Origin: JACQHM01 sp964535215 | GTDB taxonomy: Bacteria > Methylomirabilota > Methylomirabilia > Methylomirabilales > JACQHM01 | DNA length: 64,000 bases | Assembly: GCA_964535215.1 (NCBI GenBank) | Contig: CAZHST010000006.1 | Span: forward strand, 1-64,000 | Direction: 5' to 3' | Part shown: positions 34,665 to 42,784 of the stretch, in pieces | Layout of the letters: the number at the start of each line of letters is the position of its first letter | How positions within the stretch are numbered: the first letter of the stretch is position 1 | Position numbers and translations under genes: made by a program | The notes under the pieces: model-generated | The model's database searches: none | What the model was told of the DNA's origin: nothing | The model's input: the letters and a program-made list of their open reading frames with translations, nothing else

Positions 34665-34906
34665 AGCTTGACTTCAGGCCGCGTGACAATGAGACGATCG
34701 GCGTAGATGTGCTGCTTGAGTGTCTCCGCGTCGATGAGATCCTTCCAGCCTCCGGCGGTCTCCTTCAGGGGATGCCTGGCCGGCGCCGTCGGGGAGGTTG
34801 AGATGGTGATGAACACTTCTTCCCCTTCCTGGACCATCTCCGCCACCTCGGGGTCGATAGGTTCGAACACCCCCTTCGAGAACTTGGCCTTGATCGTTCG
34901 GATCAT
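34661..34906 (-). CDS. DUF104-type (AF2212-like) antitoxin
   Basis: 81 residues beginning MIRTIKAKFSKGVFEPID, the hallmark of the small DUF104/AF2212-like antitoxin family that partners VapC toxins. ATG 34906 is preferred over 34912 because the AAGGAGG site is 7 bases away. The C-terminal half (KETAGGWKDLIDAETLKQHIYADR) would wrap the toxin. A strong promoter lies about 60 bases upstream. Confidence 0.88.
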   Translation of the reverse strand: MIRTIKAKFSKGVFEPIDPEVAEMVQEGEEVFITISTSPTAPARHPLKETAGGWKDLIDAETLKQHIYADRLIVTRPEVKL

Positions 34907-34968
34907 CGTCATGCCTCCTTCGGTGATATTGGCCCAAGAGTCCCCTAGACGCTGTCGCTCCGTATGCC

Positions 34969-34996
34969 AGTATACGTGATAGCGCTGGGGTGTCAA
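34969..34996 (-). promoter_or_regulatory. Near-consensus promoter of the toxin-antitoxin pair
   Basis: Minus strand TTGACA (34991-34996), a 16-base spacer and TATACT (34969-34974). GTAT/ATAC inverted half-sites overlap the -10 (34962-34974), a possible antitoxin operator. Confidence 0.75.
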
Positions 34997-35225
34997 GGAC
35001 CTCCCTCTTCCCGATAGCCAAGGTTCTAGGGATCCCGATGAAGGGCTGGTGAGCTGACTTTTGACAGAAAGGGTGGACCGTTTAGAGGCGACCGGGCAGG
35101 TGTCCCCCGGCGTTCCTGACCCGTGTTGCAGAGCAAAAAGGGGTCTATAGGGTCTCAGGGCAGGGCGAAATAAGCCCGTCCAAATTTACAAGAAAGGATA
35201 AGAGCTGTGCCCGTCGAAGTTCATG
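34997..35225. other. Intergenic region
   Basis: No gene seen. A short GGGC/GCCC inverted repeat around 35165-35178 lies near the 3' end of the secreted-protein gene but has no T run in the direction needed for a terminator. Confidence 0.35.
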
Positions 35226-35893
35226 TCAGGGACAGCTTGTGTTGGTCATGGTTCCAGCAAAATACTTAAGGCCAAATGCGCGCTGCGATCTATTAAAAGC
35301 CGGGAGAACTGCCCACAAACTGCCATTGAGAGTTGATCTATCCAGGCGTGCTTGCACTATCCCAGCGTCCCGCCATTCTGGTTCTGTGTCTTCATGAGTT
35401 ACAGTCAGGTTGGCGAACATTTCACCTCCTGCAACGAAAGCGGTCCCCCCAAGAACAGGTGGATTAGTACCAGGAACGTCGGCAATCCCGTGGACTATGT
35501 AGGACTCTTTCCGATTTACAGGTGTGATACGTAGTTTCACCGTAAAATTGGGTGGCCCATCTTCAAATCCAACACTGTCTGTAATCTCAACGGACCAGCA
35601 AAAATCACCCCGAATCAGCTTCGTTTCGACGGGCGCTGAACTTGTCTCGGGAACACCTCCAAGGAGCTTCTCTGCATGAGTTGNNNNNNNNNNNNNNNNN
35701 NNNNNNNNNNNNNNNNNNNNNNNNNNNNNNNNNNNNNNNNNNNNNNNNNNNNNNNNNNNNNNNNNNNNNNNNNNNNNNNNNNNACGGGCGCTGAACTTGT
35801 CTCGGGAACACCTCCAAGGAGCTTCTCTGCATGAGTTGCCGGTGCAAACGTGAGCACCAATCCTGTCACCAAAAGTGCTAACATTCTTTTCAT
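35226..35893 (-). CDS. Secreted protein of unknown function, split by an assembly gap
   Basis: From ATG 35893 (GGAGGAGGAAAGTCCC before it) a signal peptide MKRMLALLVTGLVLTFAPAT runs into HAEKLLGGVPETSSAP and then into 100 N. If the 55-base copy and the N are collapsed (155 bases), the frame continues without a break into VETKLIRGDFCWSVEITDSVG and ends at 35226, giving 170 residues. The mature protein is beta-rich (VKLRITPVNRKESYIVHG, GGEMFANLTVTH) and has two Cys (FCW and the penultimate Cys), probably a disulfide. Family not recognised. Confidence 0.75.
35629..35838. other. Scaffold gap with duplicated 55-base flanks (assembly artefact)
   Basis: Bases 35629-35683 and 35784-35838 are identical, with exactly 100 N between (35684-35783). 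Removing one copy plus the N restores a continuous reading frame across the secreted-protein gene, so the real gap size is zero and the contig ends simply overlap by 55 bases. Confidence 0.92.
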
Positions 35894-35967
35894 GGGACTT
35901 TCCTCCTCCGGATAGGGATCCCTTTTGGAATGACCTCCAGGGCAACCGAGAGAGACGGCTCGCTTTT

Positions 35968-35996
35968 TTTTAAGTGGGTCGAGGACTTTCTGTCAA
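35968..35996 (-). promoter_or_regulatory. Candidate promoter of the secreted-protein gene
   Basis: Minus strand TTGACA (35991-35996), a 17-base spacer and TTAAAA (35968-35973), about 75 bases before the ATG at 35893. Confidence 0.55.
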
Positions 35997-36000
35997 TAGG

Positions 36001-36039
36001 CCGTTTGCCTCATTTTTTAGTCCATTTGCATCATTTTTG
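36001..36039. repeat. Two imperfect direct repeats upstream of the promoter, 21 bases apart
   Basis: CCGTTTGCCTCATTTTTT (36001-36018) and CCATTTGCATCATTTTTG (36022-36039) match at 15 of 18 positions with a 21-base period, two helical turns, and lie immediately upstream of the -35 box. This is the arrangement expected for an activator or repressor bound as two subunits on one face. Confidence 0.55.
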
Positions 36040-36146
36040 TAGGCTGATCGGGCTAGAAAGGCCGGTCTGGGAGGGTTGGCAGGGGCTGGGTAGGTCAATC
36101 CAGGTGGCTGGGGGTTAAACGCTGGGAGAGCATAGAGGAGAGGGAA

Positions 36147-37037
36147 TCATCCTTCGCGCTGAATCTGCTTCATCTCCTGTAAGCCCTCCTCCACCGTGAG
36201 CGGTCTGACGTTCAACAAGGTGCTGATCTTGGAGCTGTTTAACGAACAGTCCTTGGGCCGCCTCGCCCTATAGCCGAAGGTCTCCATCGGGATCGGCTTC
36301 AAAAGCTCTTTCGGAAGATCGAAGACCTGGCAGAACTTGAGACCAAACTCGTAGCGGCTCACCCGCTCCCCTCCCCCCAGGTTGTAGGTCCCGTTTACCT
36401 CAGGCTTCTCGATGAGCCTCCCGATCACCTCTGCCGCCTGCCCGATAAACAGGGGCGTCCGGTACTGATCGGTGAAGAGGGGAACCTCCTGCCTCTTCGT
36501 CAAACGCTCGAAGAGCCAGTCGGTGAAGCTCAAGCGGGCCAGGCTCCCCCGTCCGTACAGCAAGGCGAGCCGCAAGACCAGTGTCTTTTCGCAGAGGGCC
36601 ACCGCCCGTCGTTCGCCAAGGAGCTTGGTCTCGGCGTAGACATTTAACGGATAAGGTTCATCCTCCTCGTCATAATCCCCTTTCGCCCCATCGTAGATTA
36701 AGTCCGTGGAGATGTAGACCAGCCTGGCCCCGATCCTGGCTGCTCCCTGGGCCAGATGCTCGGTCCCACAGACATTCACCCGGTGGGCTTCTGCCGGATG
36801 CCGCTCGCACCGGTCCGCGTCGCCCAAGGCAGCCGTGTGGACGATCACCCTAGGTCGAACCTCCTCCAAAAAGCCATGGACCGATTTCCCGTCGGTGAGA
36901 TCGAGCCCGACCACCGAACAGCCTTCGAGGACGATGGGATGCGTGAGGTAGAGGCCAAAGACCTCATGCCGGTCCTTCAGGTGAAGGGCCACCTGGTGAC
37001 CCAGAAAGCCACTTGCGCCAGTGACCAGAACCCTCAC
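36147..37037 (-). CDS. RmlD-like NAD(P)-dependent sugar epimerase/reductase (extended SDR)
   Basis: 296 residues from GTG 37037, which overlaps the nagZ stop as GTGA; a TTG at 37049 is less likely. Rossmann motif VTGASGFLGHQVALHL, catalytic Thr/Ser region YISTDLIYDG, and YAETKLLGE with the Tyr-x-x-x-Lys pair. Resembles dTDP-4-dehydrorhamnose reductase (RmlD) and the MAT2B-like group. No other rhamnose genes are nearby, so the substrate is open. Confidence 0.88.
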   Translation of the reverse strand: MRVLVTGASGFLGHQVALHLKDRHEVFGLYLTHPIVLEGCSVVGLDLTDGKSVHGFLEEVRPRVIVHTAALGDADRCERHPAEAHRVNVCGTEHLAQGAARIGARLVYISTDLIYDGAKGDYDEEDEPYPLNVYAETKLLGERRAVALCEKTLVLRLALLYGRGSLARLSFTDWLFERLTKRQEVPLFTDQYRTPLFIGQAAEVIGRLIEKPEVNGTYNLGGGERVSRYEFGLKFCQVFDLPKELLKPIPMETFGYRARRPKDCSLNSSKISTLLNVRPLTVEEGLQEMKQIQREG

Positions 37038-38116
37038 CCTCCCCTCCAACTCCTAACCCCTAACCCTCTAATGGTTTGGGCGATCCTGTGATGTTCCTCG
37101 CACCCGATGACCTCGGCGATCATCTCTGGGGAAGCCGGCCTGGGGGCTGCTAGATAACGCTCCTTCACCGCTTTGATCCGCCTGAACGACTCCTCCACCC
37201 GTTCCTCCCTCCCAGCGTGCTTCACGGCCTTTACCGCCTCAAGCTGCCGCTCCAACGGGTGGCAGATGAGGACCAGGTCCCCTCCGGCTTCCAGGAACCG
37301 GAGGGCCGCCTCGCCGGCCCTGTACCGGTCGGAGATGGCCTTCATCTCCAAATCGTCGCTGATGATCAACCCTTGAAAGCCCAGCTCCCCCCGGAGGAGG
37401 TCTGTGAGGATGGCCTTTGAAAGGGTGGCGGGGTACCACGGATCCAACGAGGGGTACAGGACATGAGCGGTCATCAAGGCAGGGATGCCGACCTCAATGG
37501 CCTTAGCGAAGGGCTGGAGTTCCACAGCCTCCAGCCGCTCCTTCTGATGCAAAACGATGGGGAGGGTCTCATGGGAATCCAGAGAGGTGTCACCATGACC
37601 AGGGAAGTGTTTTCCGACACTAATGACCCCTTGCTCGTTTAAGCCCCGGAAGAAGGAGACACCCAGCTTAGCCACCAGATCCGGGGCCGCCCCAAAGGCC
37701 CGATCCCCGATCACCGGATTCAACGGGTTGGTGTTCACGTCCAGGACGGGGGCGAAATTCATGTTGATCCCGACGGCCCGAAGCTCCCTGCCGATGGCCG
37801 CCCCCATCTGGTAGGCGAGTTCCGCGGAGCCCGTCGTCCCTAGCCTGGACGGACTTGGGAACTGGGTGAAAGGCGGATCCAGCCTGGAGACCCTCCCCCC
37901 TTCTTGATCAACGGCGATGAAGAGGGGGAGGCTTGGGCTGGCGGCTTGCAGGGTAGCGATGAGGGAAGAAAGCTGGAGGGGATTCCGGATGTTCCTCCTC
38001 AAGAGGACGACACCCCCCGGGTGGAGGTGTCGAATGAAATCCTGAAGCTCCTCGGATGGTTCCGTCCCGTCAAAGCCAAGGATAAAGAGCTGACCGACCA
38101 TCTCCTCCCGGGTCAT
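37034..38116 (-). CDS. nagZ: Beta-N-acetylhexosaminidase NagZ (GH3)
   Basis: Cytosolic glycosidase that frees GlcNAc from anhydro-muropeptides. 360 residues, matching NagZ length. GH3 motifs: FIAVDQEGGRVSRL, NFAPVLDVNTNP, and KHFPGHGDTSLDSHETLP, which holds the NagZ-specific His/Asp pair; the nucleophile Asp is in LIISDDLEMKAI. Fits the wall-recycling theme with anmK and nagA 6-14 kb away. Confidence 0.95.
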   Translation of the reverse strand: MTREEMVGQLFILGFDGTEPSEELQDFIRHLHPGGVVLLRRNIRNPLQLSSLIATLQAASPSLPLFIAVDQEGGRVSRLDPPFTQFPSPSRLGTTGSAELAYQMGAAIGRELRAVGINMNFAPVLDVNTNPLNPVIGDRAFGAAPDLVAKLGVSFFRGLNEQGVISVGKHFPGHGDTSLDSHETLPIVLHQKERLEAVELQPFAKAIEVGIPALMTAHVLYPSLDPWYPATLSKAILTDLLRGELGFQGLIISDDLEMKAISDRYRAGEAALRFLEAGGDLVLICHPLERQLEAVKAVKHAGREERVEESFRRIKAVKERYLAAPRPASPEMIAEVIGCEEHHRIAQTIRGLGVRSWRGG

Positions 38117-38128
38117 GGGCTAGACCTT

Positions 38129-38166
38129 AAAAAAACGAGGCAGGTTGGAGGGGCCAACCCGCCTCG
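38129..38166 (-). terminator. Intrinsic terminator after the cupin gene
   Basis: On the minus strand a 13-pair stem (CGAGGCGGGTTGG with CCAACCTGCCTCG, one G-U pair; 38136-38148 and 38154-38166), a 5-base loop, then seven T (38129-38135). It lies 24 bases after the cupin stop. Confidence 0.9.
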
Positions 38167-38190
38167 AAGGGGCCGACCGGTGGGCCCCTG

Positions 38191-38628
38191 TTACTTCTTC
38201 GGCATGTCCATCCGGACGACGAAGACCTTTACCGGGGTCTTCCCAAGATTTTTCGCGTTGTGGGTGATCCCTGACTCCCAGTTGACCGACCCAGGCCCCA
38301 GGGTTCTGGTCGTGATGCCCCCATCGGGCTGCTTCTCCTCAAGGGTCACGGTCCCTTCCAGGATGTAGGCGATGGCGGGACCAGGGCCGGGCTTGGACCC
38401 GTCGTGGGAATGCCACCCCGTTTCGGCGCCAGGGGGCAGGGTGACCAAATAGACGTTCACCACCGCCTCCTTGGGGATGTCGGTGGTGATGAACGGCTCC
38501 ACCAGGTTCTGCCTGGTGATTTTGGGCATCTCCTGCCCGAGTGCCTGGGGAGCCATCGGTCCAAGGGCAAGACCAAGGCCCAGCGAAGCGACCAAGGCCG
38601 CGAACCTTCGGCGTAGACCCTTTGCCAT
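38191..38628 (-). CDS. Exported cupin-fold protein
   Basis: 145 residues from ATG 38628 (GAGGAGGCTCGTACC site). Signal peptide ending at QALGQE, then one cupin barrel: GAETGWHSHDGSKPGPGPAIAYILEGTVTLEE carries the metal His pair and Glu region, and HNAKNLG the later His. Small periplasmic cupins are often sugar- or metal-binding or enzymes of unknown substrate. It stands alone between its own promoter and terminator. Confidence 0.88.
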   Translation of the reverse strand: MAKGLRRRFAALVASLGLGLALGPMAPQALGQEMPKITRQNLVEPFITTDIPKEAVVNVYLVTLPPGAETGWHSHDGSKPGPGPAIAYILEGTVTLEEKQPDGGITTRTLGPGSVNWESGITHNAKNLGKTPVKVFVVRMDMPKK

Positions 38629-38687
38629 GGTACGAGCCTCCTCTCCCTTACCCTTTTCTGCCCATAAGCCTTCGATCAATCACAAGA

Positions 38688-38716
38688 TCTTTACCCCCAC
38701 CCTCCCACCGCGTCAA
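38688..38716 (-). promoter_or_regulatory. Candidate promoter of the cupin gene
   Basis: Minus strand TTGACG (38711-38716), a 17-base spacer and TAAAGA (38688-38693), 60 bases before the ATG at 38628. Confidence 0.6.
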
Positions 38717-38894
38717 GAGTTTTTTTTTAGACACCCCAATGATCCCCGAGGGGCAAAGCAGGGAGCTTCAGATTTTTGCTTGACCGACCTAAGAGCATTT
38801 TGATAGGGTAACGCCGTTCTGAAGCAGGGTAGAAGGAAGAAGGGAGGGCTCAAACGGGTAGAGGAAGAACCTCAGGTGAGGAGGAGGTTCGAAG

Positions 38895-40373
38895 ATGGCG
38901 CGAGAGAACGAAAGGGAGAAGATGACCAAAGGGGCAGAAATCATGCCCCTGGGGGCCTTGGATCCCCTGAAGCTGGCCGTCGTACCGACCTTCCTGGGCG
39001 TCTTCGCCTATGTCGGCCCTGGGATCCTTTGGGCCGCCCTGGCCCAGGGGAGCGGGGAGCTGATCTGGTGGCCGTATCTCACGGCCAAATACGGGGGAGC
39101 TTTCTTAGGGCTCTTAATCCCCGCCTCGCTCCTCCAGTACTGGGTCAACATCGAGATCTGCCGCTACGTCGTTGCCACCGGGGAGAACCCCCTGACGGGC
39201 TTTACCCGGATGGCCAGGTGGTTTACCTACACCGTCATGGTAGGGATCATCATTGAAAACGTCTGGTTCGGGGCCTACTCCGCCGCCGGTGGGACCGCCT
39301 TGGCCTCTCTAACCAACTTTCCACCCGGGTGGAGCCCCAAGGGACAGTCCCTCTTCTGGGGCTATCTGACCATTGCCGTTTACCTCTTTGCCCTGATCTT
39401 CGGCAAGGTCGTCTATAACATCGTCGAGAGGATCTCAATGGCCGTGGTGGTCATCACCATGGCGGGGATCATCTTCGCCCTGGTCCAGCCGAAGGTGCTG
39501 GGGGTGGCAGGGCCGTTCTGGACAGCCCTGCTCCCTCACTTCACCTGGCCCAGCAACTGGGACCCCAAGGACTTGAACATCCTGGTCACCAGCATTGCCT
39601 ATGCCGGGGCAGGGGGGTTCGGCCAGCTCTTCATCGGCTACTGGATCAGGGATAAAGGCTTCGGGATGGGAAAACTGATCGGCCGGGTGACCAGCCCCAT
39701 CACCGGCGAAGAGGAGGCGATCCCGGCGACCGGCTACTATTTCAAGGACACGGGAGAGAACAAACGGAACTTCCTGGGATGGATGAAGGCCGTCCACTTC
39801 ACGAACTTCGTCGGGGTCTTCCTGAACACCCTGACAACGATCATCATGAGCTGGTTGGCCTTCGCCCTCCTCCTCCCCACCGGGAAGATCCCCAAAGGCT
39901 GGGAGATCGCCGTGGTCCAGTCGGCTTTCTTCGAGGTGGCCTGGGGTCCTATCGGGAGGGCCCTCTTCCTGATCGTGGCCGCCGCGTTCCTGTGCGATGT
40001 CTGGATCCAGTTGACCGACGGCTGGTCCCGGGTCTTCGCCGATTTCCTCTATGCCAACTTCGAGGCCACCCGGAAGAAGCACTTCCGCTTCTGGTACTAT
40101 GTCTTCGTGGCCGTCTTCACCGTTCTCACCACGACCACGATGCTCACAGGCCAGCCGGGGACCCTCATCGCCATCCGGGGGGTGGTCTCCTTCCTGGCCA
40201 TGGGCTTCTACTGCCCGGCCCTGATCTACCTGAACTACAAGCTGCTCCCCAAGGCCTTCCCCAACTGGGTCCAGCCCCATCCGATCAACAAAGGGATCAT
40301 GTATATCGTGGCCATCACCTATGTCGGCATGGGGCTCACCTATATCTATCTCAAGCTAACCGGCTTGGTGTAG
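38895..40373 (+). CDS. Nramp-like (APC superfamily) membrane transporter
   Basis: 492 residues with about eleven to twelve transmembrane helices. The first helix contains YVGPGILWAALAQGSGELIWWPY, which corresponds to the broken helix of Nramp transporters but lacks the classical D-P-G-N metal-binding motif (G-P-G-I here). The sixth helix region is also not the usual M-P-H. It is therefore an Nramp-related carrier whose ion or substrate may differ from Mn/Fe. Start ATG 38895 behind GAGGAGG. Convergent with the Cys-rich gene. Confidence 0.8.
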   Translation: MARENEREKMTKGAEIMPLGALDPLKLAVVPTFLGVFAYVGPGILWAALAQGSGELIWWPYLTAKYGGAFLGLLIPASLLQYWVNIEICRYVVATGENPLTGFTRMARWFTYTVMVGIIIENVWFGAYSAAGGTALASLTNFPPGWSPKGQSLFWGYLTIAVYLFALIFGKVVYNIVERISMAVVVITMAGIIFALVQPKVLGVAGPFWTALLPHFTWPSNWDPKDLNILVTSIAYAGAGGFGQLFIGYWIRDKGFGMGKLIGRVTSPITGEEEAIPATGYYFKDTGENKRNFLGWMKAVHFTNFVGVFLNTLTTIIMSWLAFALLLPTGKIPKGWEIAVVQSAFFEVAWGPIGRALFLIVAAAFLCDVWIQLTDGWSRVFADFLYANFEATRKKHFRFWYYVFVAVFTVLTTTTMLTGQPGTLIAIRGVVSFLAMGFYCPALIYLNYKLLPKAFPNWVQPHPINKGIMYIVAITYVGMGLTYIYLKLTGLV

Positions 40374-40388
40374 GGGGGGAGGCGTCAA

Positions 40389-41093
40389 TCACGGTCCCGA
40401 GCGCCTCGCTTCTTCCAGAAGGCGCCGGGCCCTGGTCGGGTTGAAGACCCCGCAGCTACAGAACCGGGCCAGATAGCAGGCAGCCTCCTGGGGCGTCCTG
40501 CGCCCTTCCTTGACCCAGTCCAGCATCTTCTTCACGAGGTCGAAGGCGATCATCCCGTGGCCGCACATGGTAGCAATCGCCAGGGTCCGGCGGTCGGGGA
40601 GCCGGTCCACCCGACCCCGGAAGCCGAGGGAATACTCGACACTGTGCCGGACGATCCCTACCTGCTCACAGCAGCGACGGGCATCCCCCATGGGGGCGCT
40701 GATGTTGATGGAGATCCCCAGGTCTGCCCCCTTGACCTCTTCGACAAATGCCTTCATCGCCTCGAAGTTGTCGAAGACGGCGGCGACCGTTGTATGCCCC
40801 TCGATCCCCCGGATAACCCGTTCAGGATCGGGCCGCTGATCCCTCCGCCAGTGGACCCTGGGATCCAGATCCTTCTCAGGATGAAACATCCCACCCTTCG
40901 AGGCATCCCCCAGATTCACCGGATGGTGCTTCAGGGCGAGGGTGAGGAAGGTCCGGTACTTTTCGACCAGGTCCCGGTCATTCACCCCCCTTGTCGCCAT
41001 GGCAAAGACGATGTAGTCATCCGTCACGGGGGGAGGGTTGGGTACCGAGAGATACGCGTAGTGATCGCTGTACCGGTGCAACGTGTTCGTCAT
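40389..41093 (-). CDS. Unrecognised protein with conserved-looking Cys motifs, paired with the ferredoxin
   Basis: 234 residues, family not recognised. The Cys motifs suggest metal or cluster binding: RRCCEQVGIVRHS (about residues 142-154), ATMCGHGMIA (about 183-192) and YLARFCSCGVFNPTRA (about 214-229). The N-terminal half has VTDDYIVFAMATRGVNDRDL and a SIN(I)SAPMGDA-type strand-loop. ATG 41093 starts one base after the ferredoxin stop, so the two are almost certainly co-translated and may form one iron-sulfur enzyme. Confidence 0.7.
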   Translation of the reverse strand: MTNTLHRYSDHYAYLSVPNPPPVTDDYIVFAMATRGVNDRDLVEKYRTFLTLALKHHPVNLGDASKGGMFHPEKDLDPRVHWRRDQRPDPERVIRGIEGHTTVAAVFDNFEAMKAFVEEVKGADLGISINISAPMGDARRCCEQVGIVRHSVEYSLGFRGRVDRLPDRRTLAIATMCGHGMIAFDLVKKMLDWVKEGRRTPQEAACYLARFCSCGVFNPTRARRLLEEARRSGP

Positions 41094-41094
41094 C

Positions 41095-41910
41095 TCAAGC
41101 TCCGATGGGGGTCAACGTTCGGCGACCCAATCCTAGGTTGGTCTTCCCCCGGTAGGTCGGATACCCCTCTCGCTTCAGGATCTCCTCCAGGGGATCGTTC
41201 CCCTCCCGGTCGCAGCGGGTGGAGACCCCAACGCTGACCACCGTGTCCAGCCCCCTGGCGATCTCCTCGATCCTCCTCAGGATGAGGGGGACCCGATCGA
41301 GGGTCGTCTTCAGCTCCACGATGGCCGAGAGGATCTTCTCGTCCAGGATGTCCTCCCGGAGGATCCCCTTCTCCACGTCGGTCATCAGGGAGGTGACCGG
41401 ATTGTTCGGTTCGAAGGAGGTCGAAAGCTCTGCAAGGGCCCGGGTCATCTTCTCGATCTCCCGGAACCGGACCCCGACCCCGGGTCTCCCGAACTCGACG
41501 ACGAAACCGGCCTCCCCCTCTTTGACCCGCCCGGTCACATCGTTTGTTTTCACCTCGGCCGTTCCCCGCCCGTGGATGCCCGTGGACTCGTGGGGGACCT
41601 GGGGGTCGCTGAAGGCCCGCCGGACGATCCGGGGCCAGGTTAGCTCCTGGGGGACAATGGCATCCGTTGGGCAGATGTCCGGCTCCGGATCGAAGCGGAA
41701 CCGGAAGGCCTTGGCGACCCTCCGAATCAAGCGGACAAGAGGCGGCCAGAGGTGCTCCTTGCTCATCCCCCGAAAGCAGGCAAAGCACTCGACACACTCA
41801 TCCTCGTTGACCACAGCCCGGTTCAGGGTCGGATCAATGACGATCGCCCCCATCGGGCACACGGCAAGACAGTTGCCGCAGGCAACGCACCTCTCTTGAT
41901 CAATCTGCAT
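41095..41910 (-). CDS. Dicluster 4Fe-4S ferredoxin-domain protein with a C-terminal domain of unknown function
   Basis: 271 residues. First cluster motif CVACGNCLAVCP (residues 8-19); the second, CVECFACFRGM, has three Cys with the later ligand apparently supplied by C in PDICPTDAI (about residue 80). The remaining 190 residues are mixed alpha/beta with no Cys except near the end (TRCDREGND). Pairs with the Cys-rich gene downstream and follows the SDR gene by 49 bases. Probably an electron-transfer subunit for an unknown reaction. Confidence 0.8.
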   Translation of the reverse strand: MQIDQERCVACGNCLAVCPMGAIVIDPTLNRAVVNEDECVECFACFRGMSKEHLWPPLVRLIRRVAKAFRFRFDPEPDICPTDAIVPQELTWPRIVRRAFSDPQVPHESTGIHGRGTAEVKTNDVTGRVKEGEAGFVVEFGRPGVGVRFREIEKMTRALAELSTSFEPNNPVTSLMTDVEKGILREDILDEKILSAIVELKTTLDRVPLILRRIEEIARGLDTVVSVGVSTRCDREGNDPLEEILKREGYPTYRGKTNLGLGRRTLTPIGA

Positions 41911-41959
41911 GACGCTCCTCCCCGGCCCCTTTGGCCCGCTGCTGGGATAACCTTCTGCC

Positions 41960-42742
41960 CTAGCCCCCGGGCCCGCCGCCGTTCACGTAGATCACTTGGC
42001 CGGTGATGTAGCTTGCCTCCTCCGAGACCAAGAAGCGGACAACGGAGGCGATCTCCTCGGGACGTCCGGCCCGCCCCAGGGGAACCGACTTAATGAAGGC
42101 CTGAGCCCGCTCCGGCCCCATGACGGCCAAGGCTTTCTCTAGCATCTCCGTCTGGATGGGGCCAGGGGCGATGGCGTTCACCCGGATACCATTCGGCCCT
42201 TCTTCCTTGGCGAGGATCCGGGTCAGGGCCTCCAGGCCGGCCTTCGAGACCGTGTAGGGGCCGTAGCCTGCCGGAAACCGCATGGTCACGTTAGAGGAGA
42301 GATTGATGATGTGGCCCCTTTTTTGCTCCCGCATCTGGGGGAGGACCGCTTTGATCAGGTAGAAGGGAGCCGAAAGGTTCACCCGAAGTATCTCCTCCCA
42401 GTCCTCCAACGGAAACTCCCTGAAGGGGACGCCGCTGATCGAGACCCCGGCGTTGTTCACCAGGACATCAATCTGCCTGAAGGCCTCCAAGGTGAACCGG
42501 ACAAGCCTGTTGGCCTCTTCGGGAATGCCGACATCGCCCTTAAAGACCTTCGCTTCTCCTCCACCGGCGGTGATCTTTTCGACCAGCTCCCGGGCCTCAT
42601 GGTCGCGGTTCCGGTAGCTCGCCACGATCCGGTAACCGGCCTCGGCCAGACCCAAGGCAATGGCCCGCCCGATCCCCCGGGACGCTCCTGTCACAATGGC
42701 GACACCATCCCCCCTTGGCATCCGATCAGCCTCCACCTTCAC
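41960..42742 (-). CDS. Short-chain dehydrogenase/reductase (FabG-like)
   Basis: 260 residues. NAD(P)-binding TGASRGIGRAIALGL, NNAGVSISGVPF, catalytic Ser in NLSSNVT, Tyr-x-x-x-Lys in YGPYTVSKAG, and APGPIQTEML. Probably a 3-oxoacyl or sugar/alcohol reductase; the substrate cannot be told. GTG 42742 has GGAGG seven bases before it; ATG 42721 is the alternative. First of the SDR-ferredoxin-Cys protein series. Confidence 0.92.
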   Translation of the reverse strand: MKVEADRMPRGDGVAIVTGASRGIGRAIALGLAEAGYRIVASYRNRDHEARELVEKITAGGGEAKVFKGDVGIPEEANRLVRFTLEAFRQIDVLVNNAGVSISGVPFREFPLEDWEEILRVNLSAPFYLIKAVLPQMREQKRGHIINLSSNVTMRFPAGYGPYTVSKAGLEALTRILAKEEGPNGIRVNAIAPGPIQTEMLEKALAVMGPERAQAFIKSVPLGRAGRPEEIASVVRFLVSEEASYITGQVIYVNGGGPGG

Positions 42743-42784
42743 CCTGTTTCCTCCCCCTCAAAGAAGGGTGGAGAGCGGGCTCTT

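Noticed and set aside
35629..35838. Genuine tandem duplication around the N run
   Set aside because: The copies are exact, the N count is the standard 100, and removal of one copy restores the reading frame.
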